Shown here: piece by piece, positions 1-8,698 of the stretch
How positions within the stretch are numbered: position 1 is the stretch's first letter
Layout of the letters: every line of letters starts with the position of its first letter
Source of the DNA: Sinomonas albida
GTDB taxonomy: Bacteria > Actinomycetota > Actinomycetes > Actinomycetales > Micrococcaceae
Length of the DNA stretch: 64,000 nt
Assembly: GCF_004919045.1 (NCBI RefSeq)
Contig: NZ_SWDW01000002.1
Coordinates: 1 to 64,000, forward strand
Direction: 5' to 3'
Made by a program: the position numbers and the translations under genes
The notes under the pieces: generated by a model
Database searches by the model: none
What the model was told of the DNA's origin: nothing
The model's input: only the letters and a program-made list of their open reading frames with translations

Positions 1-1567
1 TGCGCTCCGGCATCGTCCCGTCGGGGGCCGGGTGCCCGCCGTCGGCCGCTGTCTTGGAGCCGTACGGGGTCGGGGCGAGGAGGTGCTGGATGCCGGCGGC
101 GTTGGGGGCGACGTCCGCCACCGGGACGCCGGACATCTGGGCGCGGACCTGCTCGCGGTAGCCGACGGAGTTGTAGGCGCAGAAGGGGATGAGCCGCCCG
201 TCGGGGGTGATCTCCTCGACGCAGCACTTCATGAGCTGCTTGACGTTGAGGGTGTAGGGGTCCTGGAAGTCCTGGACGACGATCATGAACGCCTTGTCTC
301 CGAGATCCTGCGCTGCGGCCGGCAGGTCGATGCCGCAGCTGGCGCATTCGAGTTCGGCTGCGGTGGCCTGAAGGCTACGAGCCGTGGTGTCGGAGCCTAT
401 GCTCGCGGAGGCGCTCCAGAGGGCTTCCAGTGCGGTGCGGACGTCCGGGTCGGGCAGGACGCGGTTGGTGACGTAGTCCATGTACTCGTCGAGGTCGATC
501 AGGCGCGGGATCGGCACCACGGTGGTGCCCTCCTCGGTCCTGTCGACGAGGAGGTAGGTGATGGAGCGGCAGGTGGGGAAGCAGCACGGGACGGGGAAGA
601 AGTCCGCAGGGGTGAACCAGTCCGGGCACTGCTCGGCGACGAGCCGGATCACATCGGGATTGGTGAGCCGGTTCAGGGGGTCGAACTCGTGGTGGCGGCC
701 GGAGTGGGTGATCGGCTGGAACGCGACCGAGCGCACGGCGGGGTGCTCGATGCCGAACCGGACGATGTCCCCGACCTCGTGTTCGTTCAGGCCGCGTTCG
801 ACGGCGGCGACGAGGGTCACGGGGATGCCCTCCTCGGCGCAGTGGTCCAGGGCGCGGCGCTTGCGCTCGAGGAGGTTCTTCCCGCGCAGGGCCAAGTGGG
901 TGGACTCGTCGAAGCCGTCGAACTGCAGGTAGACGCTGACCGTCTTGCCGGGCCTGCGGTTGCGCTCTCCGAGGGCTTTGACGAATGCCCTGTCGGTCGC
1001 GAGGCGGATGCCGTTGGTGTTCAGGGTGACGGTGCGGATGGGCCGTTCCTGGGCGAGGTCGATGAAGGCCAGGATGTCCTTGTGGATGGTCGGCTCCCCG
1101 CCGGAGAGCATGACGACCTCGGGCTCGCCCTCGGCTGCGACGAAGGCGTCGAGCATGGTGGCGCACTGCTCGGGGGTGATGGAGTAGCCGTCGGGCTGGT
1201 GGCCGGAGTCGGCGAAGCAGATGGGGCAGTCGAGGTTGCAGTTGGTGTTGACCTCGATGATGCCCAGGCAGGCGTGCTGCTTGTGGGCCGGGCAGAGTCC
1301 GCAGTCGCTCGGGCACCCCTCGGCGATCTCGGTCTGGGTGGCCAGGGGCAGGGTGCCGGGCTTGTTGTACTTGGCCGAGGAGAGGTAGGCGTCGGCGTCG
1401 CTGTAGACGAGGGCCTCGAACTGGCCGTGCTCGCGGCAGCGCTTGCGCAGGTAGACCTTCGAGTCCCGGATGTTCACCTCCGCGTCGAGGACGGCCTTGC
1501 AGACCGGGCAGATGCTCTTGGTGTACTCGACGAAGACTTCGTTGCGGGTTGTGCGTTCGATGCTCAT
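1..1567 (-). CDS. Radical SAM protein, MJ0619/Tes-like (partial, C-terminus off the left edge)
   Basis: The 522 residues inside the window carry the radical SAM cluster motif CNLDCPIC (residues about 110-117), followed by the SAM-binding stretch SGGEPT and TNGIRLA. Before the core lie extra cysteines: CPVC at 20-23 with CREHG at 44-48 (rubredoxin or zinc-knuckle like), and C85, C89, C92 and C100 in a CxxxCxxC...C set that could bind an auxiliary cluster. This layout is that of the MJ0619 family, whose members include archaeal tetraether lipid synthase (Tes), which joins lipid tails through sp3 C-C bonds, and were earlier assigned to pterin methylation. The start ATG is 67 bp after the DUF427 gene on the same strand, so it is probably the last gene of the minus operon. 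No stop occurs before base 1, so the C-terminus is unknown. The family is clear; the substrate is inference. Confidence 0.88.
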   Translation of the reverse strand, partial: MSIERTTRNEVFVEYTKSICPVCKAVLDAEVNIRDSKVYLRKRCREHGQFEALVYSDADAYLSSAKYNKPGTLPLATQTEIAEGCPSDCGLCPAHKQHACLGIIEVNTNCNLDCPICFADSGHQPDGYSITPEQCATMLDAFVAAEGEPEVVMLSGGEPTIHKDILAFIDLAQERPIRTVTLNTNGIRLATDRAFVKALGERNRRPGKTVSVYLQFDGFDESTHLALRGKNLLERKRRALDHCAEEGIPVTLVAAVERGLNEHEVGDIVRFGIEHPAVRSVAFQPITHSGRHHEFDPLNRLTNPDVIRLVAEQCPDWFTPADFFPVPCCFPTCRSITYLLVDRTEEGTTVVPIPRLIDLDEYMDYVTNRVLPDPDVRTALEALWSASASIGSDTTARSLQATAAELECASCGIDLPAAAQDLGDKAFMIVVQDFQDPYTLNVKQLMKCCVEEITPDGRLIPFCAYNSVGYREQVRAQMSGVPVADVAPNAAGIQHLLAPTPYGSKTAADGGHPAPDGTMPER

Positions 1568-1634
1568 GCGGCGAGGGTTCCTAACCAGGTCGTGGTCCAG
1601 TCGTGGTCCGGGAGGGCGCCCGGCTGCGGTCCCC

Positions 1635-1970
1635 TCATCGGTGCTCTTCCCGAATGGTGATGCCGGTGCCCTGCTCGAAGGCGATCATGCCCTTGATCCG
1701 GCGCGCGAGCGGGGACGGGTGGGGGTAGGACCACGCCGCGTTGCGGACACTGATGCCGTAGACCTCGGCGTGGTGGTAGCGGGCGATGCCCTTCCAGGGG
1801 CACAGGGTCCGCAGCCAGCTGCCGGCGAGGGTGCCGGGCCGGATCGAGTCGGGAGGGAAGTAGTGGTTGCCCTCCAGGTAGACGGTCTGGTCGGAGCGGG
1901 CGATGCAGGTGTCCCCGTACCAGGCGGTGACGGTGGGGTGAGCGCCGGATCCGTGGGCGGCGGGTGCCAT
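1635..1970 (-). CDS. DUF427 domain protein, copy 1
   Basis: A 111-residue single-domain protein with the DUF427 hallmarks NHYFPPDSI, CPWKG and a Y-rich strand, ending in an F-rich helix. The function of DUF427 is not established. An earlier ATG at 1988 overlaps the stop of the Crp gene (ATGA), but a strong AGAGGAG lies about 8 bases upstream of the ATG at 1970, so I chose the latter. It is the fourth gene of the minus set. A paralogue with the same motifs sits in the divergent plus set (5599-6000), so this small protein was kept on both arms of the island. Confidence 0.85.
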   Translation of the reverse strand: MAPAAHGSGAHPTVTAWYGDTCIARSDQTVYLEGNHYFPPDSIRPGTLAGSWLRTLCPWKGIARYHHAEVYGISVRNAAWSYPHPSPLARRIKGMIAFEQGTGITIREEHR

Positions 1971-1984
1971 GGCGTCCTCTCCTC

Positions 1985-2776
1985 TCATGCGGTGCCGCGG
2001 GCGATGGCTCTGAGGCGGGCGGGGTCGGTGAGGGTGATGCGTCCGCGGCCCTGGCGGATCAGGCCGCGGGAGGCGAACTCGGAGAGGATCTTGCTCGTGG
2101 CCTCGCGGGTGGCCCCCAGCAGCCCTGCGACCTGCTCGTGGGTGAGCCTGATCGTGGGGGCGCGCCCGAACCGGGACGAGGAGGGCCATTGGGCCATGCC
2201 GAGCAGGGTGGAGGCGACCCGGGCCGGCAGCGGCCGCAGCGCCAGGTCGGACAGGCGGCCTTCGAGCTCGGCGACGCGTTCGCCCAGGAGCCGGGAGATG
2301 CGCACGGCGATGCGCGGGTCAGAGAGCAGGAATCGCTCGACGTCGTCCACTCCGAGCTGGCAGACCATGGCGTCCTCGATGGCCTCCGCGTAGCTGTCGT
2401 ACATGCGCTGGCCGACCAGGACCATCTCGCCGAACACGGCGCCGGGCTCCAGGATGGCCATGGTCAGGGCCTTGCCGTCCTCGGTCACCCGGAAGACGCG
2501 CACCCGGCCGGTCTTGAGGATGAACAGGGCCTTGACGGGCTGGGCCTGGCTGTAGAGCAGCTCGCCGCGGCGGAACAGCCTCGCGGGGGCCATCATGTCC
2601 ATCTCGCGGATCTCCGCTGCGGACAGGTCGACGAAGAGGTCGACCTCGTTCAGGCAGGCGAACGCCCCGCCGTCGGCCAGGAGGGCGTCCAGCGGGTCGC
2701 TCTCGCGTGCCTGCGGGGACCAGGGCACGGCCCTGGCGGCACCGGAGGCGACCTCGTCGCCGCAGTCCTCGTTCAC
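1985..2776 (-). CDS. Crp/Fnr family transcriptional regulator
   Basis: A 263-residue protein with an N-terminal cyclic-nucleotide-binding-type beta-roll (about residues 35-155, with FRRGELLYSQAQPVKALFIL and PGAVFGEMVLVGQ), a dimerisation helix, and a C-terminal winged helix whose recognition helix reads GATREATSKILSEF. It lacks the N-terminal cysteine cluster of true Fnr, so iron-sulphur oxygen sensing is unlikely; the ligand is unknown. The GTG start at 2776 overlaps the TGA of the upstream membrane gene, implying translational coupling. In-frame upstream codons lie inside that gene, so a longer start is unlikely. It is the only obvious regulator in the island and plausibly controls both divergent gene sets. 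Confidence 0.9.
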   Translation of the reverse strand: MNEDCGDEVASGAARAVPWSPQARESDPLDALLADGGAFACLNEVDLFVDLSAAEIREMDMMAPARLFRRGELLYSQAQPVKALFILKTGRVRVFRVTEDGKALTMAILEPGAVFGEMVLVGQRMYDSYAEAIEDAMVCQLGVDDVERFLLSDPRIAVRISRLLGERVAELEGRLSDLALRPLPARVASTLLGMAQWPSSSRFGRAPTIRLTHEQVAGLLGATREATSKILSEFASRGLIRQGRGRITLTDPARLRAIARGTA

Positions 2777-3231
2777 GCGTGCGCCTTCCGGACCACCGCC
2801 ACGGCGACCAGGGCCAGGATGATCCCGTAGACGAGGTGTCCCATGAGCGAGAGCATAGCCGTCGCGTTCAGGGCGAGGACGGGCATCCCGAGCATCATCG
2901 GCATTGCCAGCAGCGGGCCGATGATCCACAGGACCACCCCGTAGACCAGGCCCGTGAGGCTGCCCCTGCCGTACGAGTGCAGGAAGCGGCCGAAGAACAG
3001 GGTCAGGACCAGGCCGTAGACGACCGAGATCATCAGGTGGACGCCGAAGCCGACCGACGAGGAGTGGGACCCGACCATGGAGGCGATGGTGGTGAGCATG
3101 CCCATCATCGCCATGAGCATGCCGAACACCACCCCGCCGGCCAGGCCCCCGAGGGCCCCGGCGGCTGCCCTGCGGGCCAGGGCTGTGCGGCTGTGGGATG
3201 CTGCGTGCGGAACAGGCTGGGCTGCGGACAT
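2773..3231 (-). CDS. Met-rich four-helix membrane protein
   Basis: A 152-residue protein with a short basic N-terminus and about four hydrophobic segments (near residues 24-48, 60-82, 92-113 and 124-148). Several are rich in methionine (MLMAMMGM, MPMMLGM) with scattered histidines, which could reflect metal contact but does not prove it. I do not recognise the family. The start is supported by AAAGGCGG upstream of the ATG. It lies 113 bp after the FAD oxidoreductase gene and its stop overlaps the start of the Crp-type regulator, so membrane protein and regulator are probably made together. Confidence 0.8.
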   Translation of the reverse strand: MSAAQPVPHAASHSRTALARRAAAGALGGLAGGVVFGMLMAMMGMLTTIASMVGSHSSSVGFGVHLMISVVYGLVLTLFFGRFLHSYGRGSLTGLVYGVVLWIIGPLLAMPMMLGMPVLALNATAMLSLMGHLVYGIILALVAVAVVRKAHA

Positions 3232-3344
3232 TTCAAGGACCGCCTTTCGGTTCAAGGTTGTGCTGACAGCCCTGACGCTACGGCCGCTGGCGGGGGTGTT
3301 CTGTGAACCGGTGCACACACCGGGCAGCAGCGCTGCGGCTCCCT

Positions 3345-4703
3345 TCACCGCAGTGCCCTCCGCAGGGCCAGCAGGAGCCGGAGCGCGGCCCGCGGCAGCG
3401 GGGAGGCCAGTGGCCGCAGCTGTTCCTGGATGGCTGCGGCCCAGAGGCCGTCGCTGTGGGTGGGGTAGGCGTGCACGGTGCTGGCCAGCTCCGCGGCCCT
3501 GAGCCGGGCGTGCACCGCCAGGGACAGCTCGCCGAGGGTCTCTCCGGCCCGCGGGCCGACGATCGTGCCCCCGATGACCCGTCCTGCACGGTCCAGGACG
3601 ATCCGGGTGAACCCAGCGGTGTCGGCGTCGGCGACGGCCCGGTCCACGCGGGTGTGCGGGACGGTGACCGTGCGCGGGGCCCCGGGCACGGTGGGCTGGC
3701 CGACGGCGGCGACCTCCGGGGCGGTGAACGTCACCCTCGGCCCGGGCACGGGGCTGACGCGCCGGCGGGTGCCCAGCACGGCGTTGGCTGCGGCGATCGC
3801 GGCGTGGACGCCGGCGGTGTGGGTGTGATGGCTCCTGGCGGTGGCGTCCCCGGCCGCCCACACTCGGGGGTTGGCGGTCCGCAGGGACGTGTCCGTGAGG
3901 ATGTGGCCCTGGTCGTCGAGGCGGATCCCCGCCTCGACCAGGCCCATCCCGTGGGTTCGGGGGTCCTTGCCCGTCGCGGCGAGCAGACGGGTGAAGGGCA
4001 CGCGTTCGCCGTGGGCGGTGAGCAGGGACCGGCCCGCAGCGTTGCGGGCGGCGGCCATGGCGCCGCTGCCGGTGATCACGCGCACCCCGTCGGCCTCCAG
4101 TGCCGCCCGGACCATGGCGGAGGCGTCGGGGTCCTCCCCGGGCAGCAGCCTGGGCGAGGAGGCGACGGCCGTGACCTCGGCGCCGAGGCGGGCGAAGGCC
4201 TGCGCGAGCTCGCACCCCACCGGGCCGCCGCCCACGACGGCGAGCCTGTCCGGGAGCCGGTCGAGGGACCAGACCGTCTCGCTCGTGAGGACCTCGGCGG
4301 GCTCCAGTCCCGCCAGGGCTGGAACGGCCGGGGAGGCCCCGGTGGCCAGGAGCACCGACCGGGAGGGCACGGGACGCCCGTCCACCCGCACGCCCCCGTC
4401 CGGGTCCAAAACCGCGTGCCCGTGCAGCACCCGCACCCCGGCGGCCTCCAGTGCCTGCGGGGAGTCGTGCGGGGCGATCGCGGCGACCGCGGCCCTCAGC
4501 CTGGCCATCGCCTCCTCGAAGCCGTCCCCGTCGCGGGCCGCTGCGATGAGCGCCTTGGAGGGCACGCACCCGGTGTAGAGGCACTCCCCGCCGGTACGGG
4601 CCTCCTCGACCAGGGCCACCCGCGCCCCCAGCCGGGCCGCGGCCTGCGCCCCGACCAGCCCTGCCGAGCCGCCGCCGACGACCACCAGATCGAAATCAGC
4701 CAT
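3345..4703 (-). CDS. NAD(P)/FAD-dependent oxidoreductase, mercuric reductase-like (copy 1)
   Basis: A 452-residue class I pyridine nucleotide-disulphide oxidoreductase. The N-terminal FAD motif is VVGGGSAGLVGAQAA, the redox pair is in GGECLYTGCVPSK, the NAD(P) fold is marked by VVGGGPVGCELAQAFA, and the C-terminal dimerisation domain ends in HAYPTHSDGLW. The usual His-Glu dyad region is altered (PTHSD). It lacks the HMA domain and C-terminal CC of true MerA, so the substrate is unknown. It is the first gene of the minus set, preceded by GAGGAGGGG, and is divergent from the methyltransferase gene. A second, related enzyme lies at 6003-7355. Confidence 0.9.
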   Translation of the reverse strand: MADFDLVVVGGGSAGLVGAQAAARLGARVALVEEARTGGECLYTGCVPSKALIAAARDGDGFEEAMARLRAAVAAIAPHDSPQALEAAGVRVLHGHAVLDPDGGVRVDGRPVPSRSVLLATGASPAVPALAGLEPAEVLTSETVWSLDRLPDRLAVVGGGPVGCELAQAFARLGAEVTAVASSPRLLPGEDPDASAMVRAALEADGVRVITGSGAMAAARNAAGRSLLTAHGERVPFTRLLAATGKDPRTHGMGLVEAGIRLDDQGHILTDTSLRTANPRVWAAGDATARSHHTHTAGVHAAIAAANAVLGTRRRVSPVPGPRVTFTAPEVAAVGQPTVPGAPRTVTVPHTRVDRAVADADTAGFTRIVLDRAGRVIGGTIVGPRAGETLGELSLAVHARLRAAELASTVHAYPTHSDGLWAAAIQEQLRPLASPLPRAALRLLLALRRALR

Positions 4704-4745
4704 TCGGTCCCCTCCTCGTCAAGCCCTTCCGCGCCGCTCATCCTG

Positions 4746-4772
4746 CCTGTGCCCTGCCCACGATGGCACAGG
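4746..4772. promoter_or_regulatory. Inverted repeat in the divergent spacer of the island
   Basis: CCTGTGCC and GGCACAGG form a perfect 8-bp inverted repeat separated by 11 bases. It spans the start codon of the plus-strand methyltransferase and lies about 45-70 bp before the minus-strand oxidoreductase start. It could be an operator for the island's Crp-type regulator, but its spacing does not match the classic TGTGA-N6-TCACA site, so this is only a candidate. Confidence 0.3.
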
Positions 4773-5446
4773 GATGCAACGATGGCCCTGTGGCCGCCGA
4801 CCGCTACCAGTCCTTTGCACCCGTCTACGACCTGTTCGCCTGCGAGCCCGTCTACCGGCCCGGGCGCCTGGCCGGCATCACCGGGCTGGAATTGCGACCC
4901 GGGCAGACGGTCGTGGACGCCGGCTGCGGGACGGGCCTGAACTTCGCGCACCTCGAAGCCGCGGTCGGCCCGTCGGGCCGGATCGTGGGCCTCGACGCCA
5001 GCACCGCGATGCTCGGCCAGGGCCGCCACCGGATCCGGCGGAATGGTTGGACGAACGTCCACCTCGTCCACGCAGACCTCACCGCGGTGGGCCCGGCCGA
5101 CCTCGCCAGCCTCGTCCACGAGGCCGCGCCGGATGTTGACGCTGTCCTGGCCACCTATGTGCTCTCCGTGGCCCGGCCCCCGGCGGCGGCCTGGGAAAGG
5201 ATCCTGGCCCTGTGCGGGCCGGGGACCAGGGTCGCGGTCGTGGACATGCAGCTGCCCACCGGCACCGCCGCGGCCTTGGCGCCCTTGGCGTCCCTCGTCT
5301 GCCGCCTCGGCGGCTCCGATCCTTCAGCCCATCCCTGGACCCTCCTCGAACACGACTCTCCGGACACCCATGCCTCCTCGCTGCGCGGAGGACACATCCA
5401 GGTCCGCACCGGAAAACCGCTCAGAACAGGGCCGCTGCGGGGGTGA
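4763..5446 (+). CDS. Class I SAM-dependent methyltransferase
   Basis: A 227-residue protein with an N-terminal YQSFAPVYDLF segment like the UbiE/COQ5 and phospholipid N-methyltransferase group. The SAM-binding motif I is VVDAGCGTGLNF, motif II acid is in IVGLDAS, and a post-II motif is around VHLVHADL. The substrate cannot be read from the sequence. It opens the plus-strand set of the island, 59 bp from the divergent oxidoreductase. A GTG 27 bases downstream of the ATG (before AADRYQSF) is an alternative start. There is a 152-bp gap to the DUF427 gene, so it may have its own transcript. Confidence 0.87.
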   Translation: MAQGCNDGPVAADRYQSFAPVYDLFACEPVYRPGRLAGITGLELRPGQTVVDAGCGTGLNFAHLEAAVGPSGRIVGLDASTAMLGQGRHRIRRNGWTNVHLVHADLTAVGPADLASLVHEAAPDVDAVLATYVLSVARPPAAAWERILALCGPGTRVAVVDMQLPTGTAAALAPLASLVCRLGGSDPSAHPWTLLEHDSPDTHASSLRGGHIQVRTGKPLRTGPLRG

Positions 5447-5598
5447 GTCCCACTCCGACCACTCCACCATGAGCGGGAGCCCCGCTCTGCAATGCAGATC
5501 ACAGACCACCGGCACGCCGAGCCGTACGTTCGGCCCAAGACCCGCAGGCAGAGCCGCAGGACCGACACGCCAGAAACGTTGGCAGAAGGAGCGAGACG

Positions 5599-6000
5599 AT
5601 GAGCCCGAACAGGACCTACCAGGCCGTATGGAACGGAGCGGTGCTGGCCGAATCCGACCGCACCGTCCAGATCGAGGGCAACCAGTACTTCCCACCCGAG
5701 TCGGTCAACACTGAGCACCTCCGCCCCAGCACCCACACCACTGTCTGCCCCTGGAAGGGCACCGCCAACTACTACAGCATCGAGGTCAACGGGCGCACCA
5801 ACCGCGACGCCGCCTGGCACTACCCCGAGCCCAGCCCAGCCGCCGACCAGATCAAGGACCACATCGCCTTCTGGAAAGGCGTGCATGTCGTGGAGGCAGG
5901 AAAGCACGTGCCCGAGGATGGGGCCCAGGCCAAGGGCCTGCTGGGCCGGCTGCTCGGACGCGCCGGCGCCCAGCCGGCGGACGCCAACGGAGGGAACTGA
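5599..6000 (+). CDS. DUF427 domain protein, copy 2
   Basis: A 133-residue DUF427 protein with NQYFPPESV, the CPWKGTANYY motif, DAAWHYPEPSP and a C-terminal extension of about 35 residues (KGLLGRLLGRAG) absent from copy 1. The start follows GGAGCGAG. Only two bases separate its stop from the next oxidoreductase gene, so the two are almost certainly co-transcribed. The function is unknown; its repeated association with flavin oxidoreductases in this island is the main clue. Confidence 0.87.
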   Translation: MSPNRTYQAVWNGAVLAESDRTVQIEGNQYFPPESVNTEHLRPSTHTTVCPWKGTANYYSIEVNGRTNRDAAWHYPEPSPAADQIKDHIAFWKGVHVVEAGKHVPEDGAQAKGLLGRLLGRAGAQPADANGGN

Positions 6001-6002
6001 GC

Positions 6003-7355
6003 ATGGCAGAGCATGCAGACGTCATCGTCATCGGCATGGGCCCCGGCGGGGAGTCCGCCGCCGCCCGGCTGGCACAGGCAGGACTGTCCGTGGTCGGGAT
6101 CGAGAAGAACCTCGTCGGAGGCGAATGCCCCTACTACGGGTGCATCCCGTCCAAGATGATGATCCGCGCCGCCGACTCCCTCGCCGAGGCCCACCGGGTC
6201 CCCGAGCTGGCCGGCACAGTCCAAGTCGCTCCGGACTTCGCCCCCGTCGCCCGGCGCATCCGCGACGAGGCCACCGACGACTGGGACGACACCGTCGCCG
6301 TCGAACGCTTCGAGAAGGCCGGCGGCCGCTTCGTCCGTGGCACCGCCCGCATCACCGGCCCCCGAACCGTCCGGGTCGACGGACGCGACTTCCACGCCTC
6401 CCGGGCGATCCTGCTCAACACCGGCACCGACCCCGCGGTCCCGCCCATCCCCGGCCTGGCCGGCACCCCGTACTGGACCAACCGCGAGGCCATCGCCGCC
6501 ACCGAAGCCCCCGAATCCCTGATCGTCCTCGGCGGAGGGCCCATCGGCCTCGAACTCGCCCAGGCGTTCGCCCGTTTCGGCACCCGCGTCGAGGTCATCG
6601 AAGCCCTCGACAGGCTCCTGCCCGCCGAAGAGCCCGAAGCCAGCGGGCTGATCGAGGACGTGCTGACCGGCGAAGGGATCGGCGTCCACACCGGCACCAG
6701 GGCCGAGCGCATCGACCACGACGGGACCACGTTCACCGTCGAGGCCGGCGGCCGGGCCTACACCGCCCAGCGGCTGCTGGTCGCCACCGGCCGCCGCACC
6801 GACCTCGACGCCCTCGGCCTGGCCTCACTCGGCCTCGACACGGGCGCCCGTACCGTCCCCACCGACGAGCACCTGCGCATCGCCGAGGGCGTCTACGCCA
6901 TCGGAGACATCACCGGGCACGGCGCCTTCACCCACATGTCCATGTACCAGGCCCGGATCGCCGCAGACCACATCCTCGGCGAGCAGTCGGCGGCCGAGTA
7001 CCATGCCGTGCCCCGGGTGACCTTCACCGACCCCGAAGTCGGCGCCGTCGGCCTCACCGAACGCCAAGCCCGCGAGAAGGGGCTCCCCGTCGCGACCGCG
7101 ATCGCCCAGGTCCCCTCCTCAGCACGCGGCTGGATCCACAAGGCCGGCAACCAGGGCCTCATCAAGCTCGTCGCCGACACCGGCCGGGGCATCCTCGTCG
7201 GGGCCACCTCCGCCGGGCCCACCGGTGGGGAAGTCCTCTCCATGCTCACCCTCGCCGTCCACGAGCGCACCCCCATCCAGCGCCTGCGGGAGATGATCTA
7301 CGCCTATCCCACCTTCCACCGCGCCGTCGAGGACGCCCTCGGACAGCTCCCGTGA
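6003..7355 (+). CDS. NAD(P)/FAD-dependent oxidoreductase (copy 2)
   Basis: A 450-residue relative of dihydrolipoamide dehydrogenase and mercuric reductase. It has the FAD motif VIGMGPGGESAAARLAQ, the redox motif GGECPYYGCIPSKMM, the NAD(P) motif VLGGGPIGLELAQAFA, the second FAD motif GVYAIGDITGHGAF and a C-terminal dimer domain ending AYPTFHRAVEDAL. The PTFHRAVE segment replaces the usual HPTxSE active-site base region. It is only moderately similar to copy 1, so the two probably have different partners. The stop overlaps the GTG of the lgt-like gene (GTGA), tying electron transfer to a lipid-transfer enzyme. Confidence 0.9.
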   Translation: MAEHADVIVIGMGPGGESAAARLAQAGLSVVGIEKNLVGGECPYYGCIPSKMMIRAADSLAEAHRVPELAGTVQVAPDFAPVARRIRDEATDDWDDTVAVERFEKAGGRFVRGTARITGPRTVRVDGRDFHASRAILLNTGTDPAVPPIPGLAGTPYWTNREAIAATEAPESLIVLGGGPIGLELAQAFARFGTRVEVIEALDRLLPAEEPEASGLIEDVLTGEGIGVHTGTRAERIDHDGTTFTVEAGGRAYTAQRLLVATGRRTDLDALGLASLGLDTGARTVPTDEHLRIAEGVYAIGDITGHGAFTHMSMYQARIAADHILGEQSAAEYHAVPRVTFTDPEVGAVGLTERQAREKGLPVATAIAQVPSSARGWIHKAGNQGLIKLVADTGRGILVGATSAGPTGGEVLSMLTLAVHERTPIQRLREMIYAYPTFHRAVEDALGQLP

Positions 7356-8404
7356 CCACCGGACCCCACGCCCTCGCCGTCCCCGTCTACCTCCCCTCGC
7401 CGACGGTCGATGCCATCAGGCTCGGCCCCCTCGCGATCCACTTCTACGCGCTGTGCATCCTCGCAGGCATCGCCGTGGCGCTCTGGCTCACTTCCCGCCG
7501 CTGGGTCCAGGGTGGCGGCAAGCCCGGACAGGTGCTCGACATCGCGCTGTGGGCCATCCCCTTCGGCATCGTCGGCGGACGCATCTACCACGTCATCACC
7601 GACCCCGAGCTCTACTTCGCCCCCGGCAGGAACCCGTGGAACGCGTTCGCGGTCTGGGACGGCGGCCTGGGGATCTGGGGAGCCGTCGCCCTCGGCGGGC
7701 TCGGCGCGTGGATCGGCTGCCGCCGTGTGAACGCCAGCCTGCCGATGTTCGCCGACGCCGTGGCCCCCGGGCTGCTCTTCGCACAGGCCCTCGGCCGACT
7801 CGGGAACTGGTTCAACAACGAGCTCTACGGCGACCCCACCACCCTCCCGTGGGGCCTGCAGATCCACCAGATGGACCCCTCCACCGGCGCAGCCGCCGTC
7901 GGCCCGGACGGCACCCCGGTCGTCCTGGGCTACTTCCAGCCGACCTTCCTCTACGAGGCCCTCTGGACGACGGCCGGCGGTTTCGCCATCATCGTCGCCG
8001 CCCGCCGGTTCCGGCCCCCGCGCGGGGCCGAGTTCGCCCTCTACGTCATGGTCTACACCGCCGGCCGCTCCGTGATCGAGCTCATGCGCTCCGACTACGC
8101 CAACCTCATCCTCGGCCTCCGAGTGAACACCTGGGTCTCCGGGCTGGGCTTCCTCGGTGGCGCCGTCGCGTTCGTCCTCATCATCCTCAGGGCCCGACGG
8201 GGCGGGCCCGGCCCGGCCCGGCGGGGCCCAAGCGCCGGAACTGCAGGAGGCGCCCCCGGCCCAGACCAGTCCCGAGCGCCGGGCGGGGCACCCCAGCGGG
8301 AGGCAGCCACCTCTACAGGGAGGACCGCACCCGAACGACGAGAACCCGCGATCCATGGAACTGACGGTCCAGACGGGCGTCGGGCCCATGACACCATCGC
8401 CTGA
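7352..8404 (+). CDS. lgt: Prolipoprotein diacylglyceryl transferase (Lgt)
   Basis: Lgt moves the diacylglyceryl group of phosphatidylglycerol onto the lipobox cysteine of lipoproteins in the cytoplasmic membrane. This 350-residue multi-pass protein has the family signatures: LGPLAIHFYALCILAGI near the N-terminus, PFGIVGGRIYHV, and GRLGNWFNNELYG around residues 149-161, which contains the conserved Arg-Gly-Asn core. The C-terminal 70 residues after the last helix are low-complexity Pro/Gly/Ala. The GTG start overlaps the previous stop. Placement in an operon with redox and CDP-alcohol enzymes, not next to a core gene, suggests a paralogue with a special role; whether another lgt exists cannot be seen here. 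Confidence 0.92.
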   Translation: MTTGPHALAVPVYLPSPTVDAIRLGPLAIHFYALCILAGIAVALWLTSRRWVQGGGKPGQVLDIALWAIPFGIVGGRIYHVITDPELYFAPGRNPWNAFAVWDGGLGIWGAVALGGLGAWIGCRRVNASLPMFADAVAPGLLFAQALGRLGNWFNNELYGDPTTLPWGLQIHQMDPSTGAAAVGPDGTPVVLGYFQPTFLYEALWTTAGGFAIIVAARRFRPPRGAEFALYVMVYTAGRSVIELMRSDYANLILGLRVNTWVSGLGFLGGAVAFVLIILRARRGGPGPARRGPSAGTAGGAPGPDQSRAPGGAPQREAATSTGRTAPERREPAIHGTDGPDGRRAHDTIA

Positions 8405-8698
8405 GCACGCTTCCGCACCCCGCACGAAGCGTCTCCCCGGGCGGCTGGAGCACCCCCGGTCCTCCAGCCGCGCCGCCACGGACCGGTCCTCCGCGGACTC
8501 CGAGACGAAGGCTGGACCCCGGCAGCGTGGGCCCGGTTCCTCGGAAGGGCCACGCTGCGCTCGGCCAGCGAGGCGATCCGTCACGCCCCCGCACTGGCCG
8601 AGGCGACCGCCCTGCATTGGGCGTTCGCCCGTGCCGCCCCTCCACGCCGCCGGCACTGGGTCGCTGCAAGCTGGGCGCTGACTGTCACGCACCTGGGC

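Noticed and set aside
32-1660. Plus-strand open frame of 542 codons opposite the radical SAM gene
   Set aside because: Its product is Val/Gly/Asp-rich low complexity with no domain. The minus strand encodes the radical SAM motifs, so this is a codon-bias shadow.
4746-4772. Confident Crp-binding site
   Set aside because: The inverted repeat has an 11-base spacer and TGTGCC arms instead of TGTGA-N6-TCACA. It is kept only as a weak candidate.
5885-7351. Long in-frame extension before lgt, which would make an 839-residue protein
   Set aside because: The extension overlaps the FAD oxidoreductase in another frame and is Arg/Pro-rich. The GTG at 7352, overlapping the oxidoreductase stop, is the natural lgt start.
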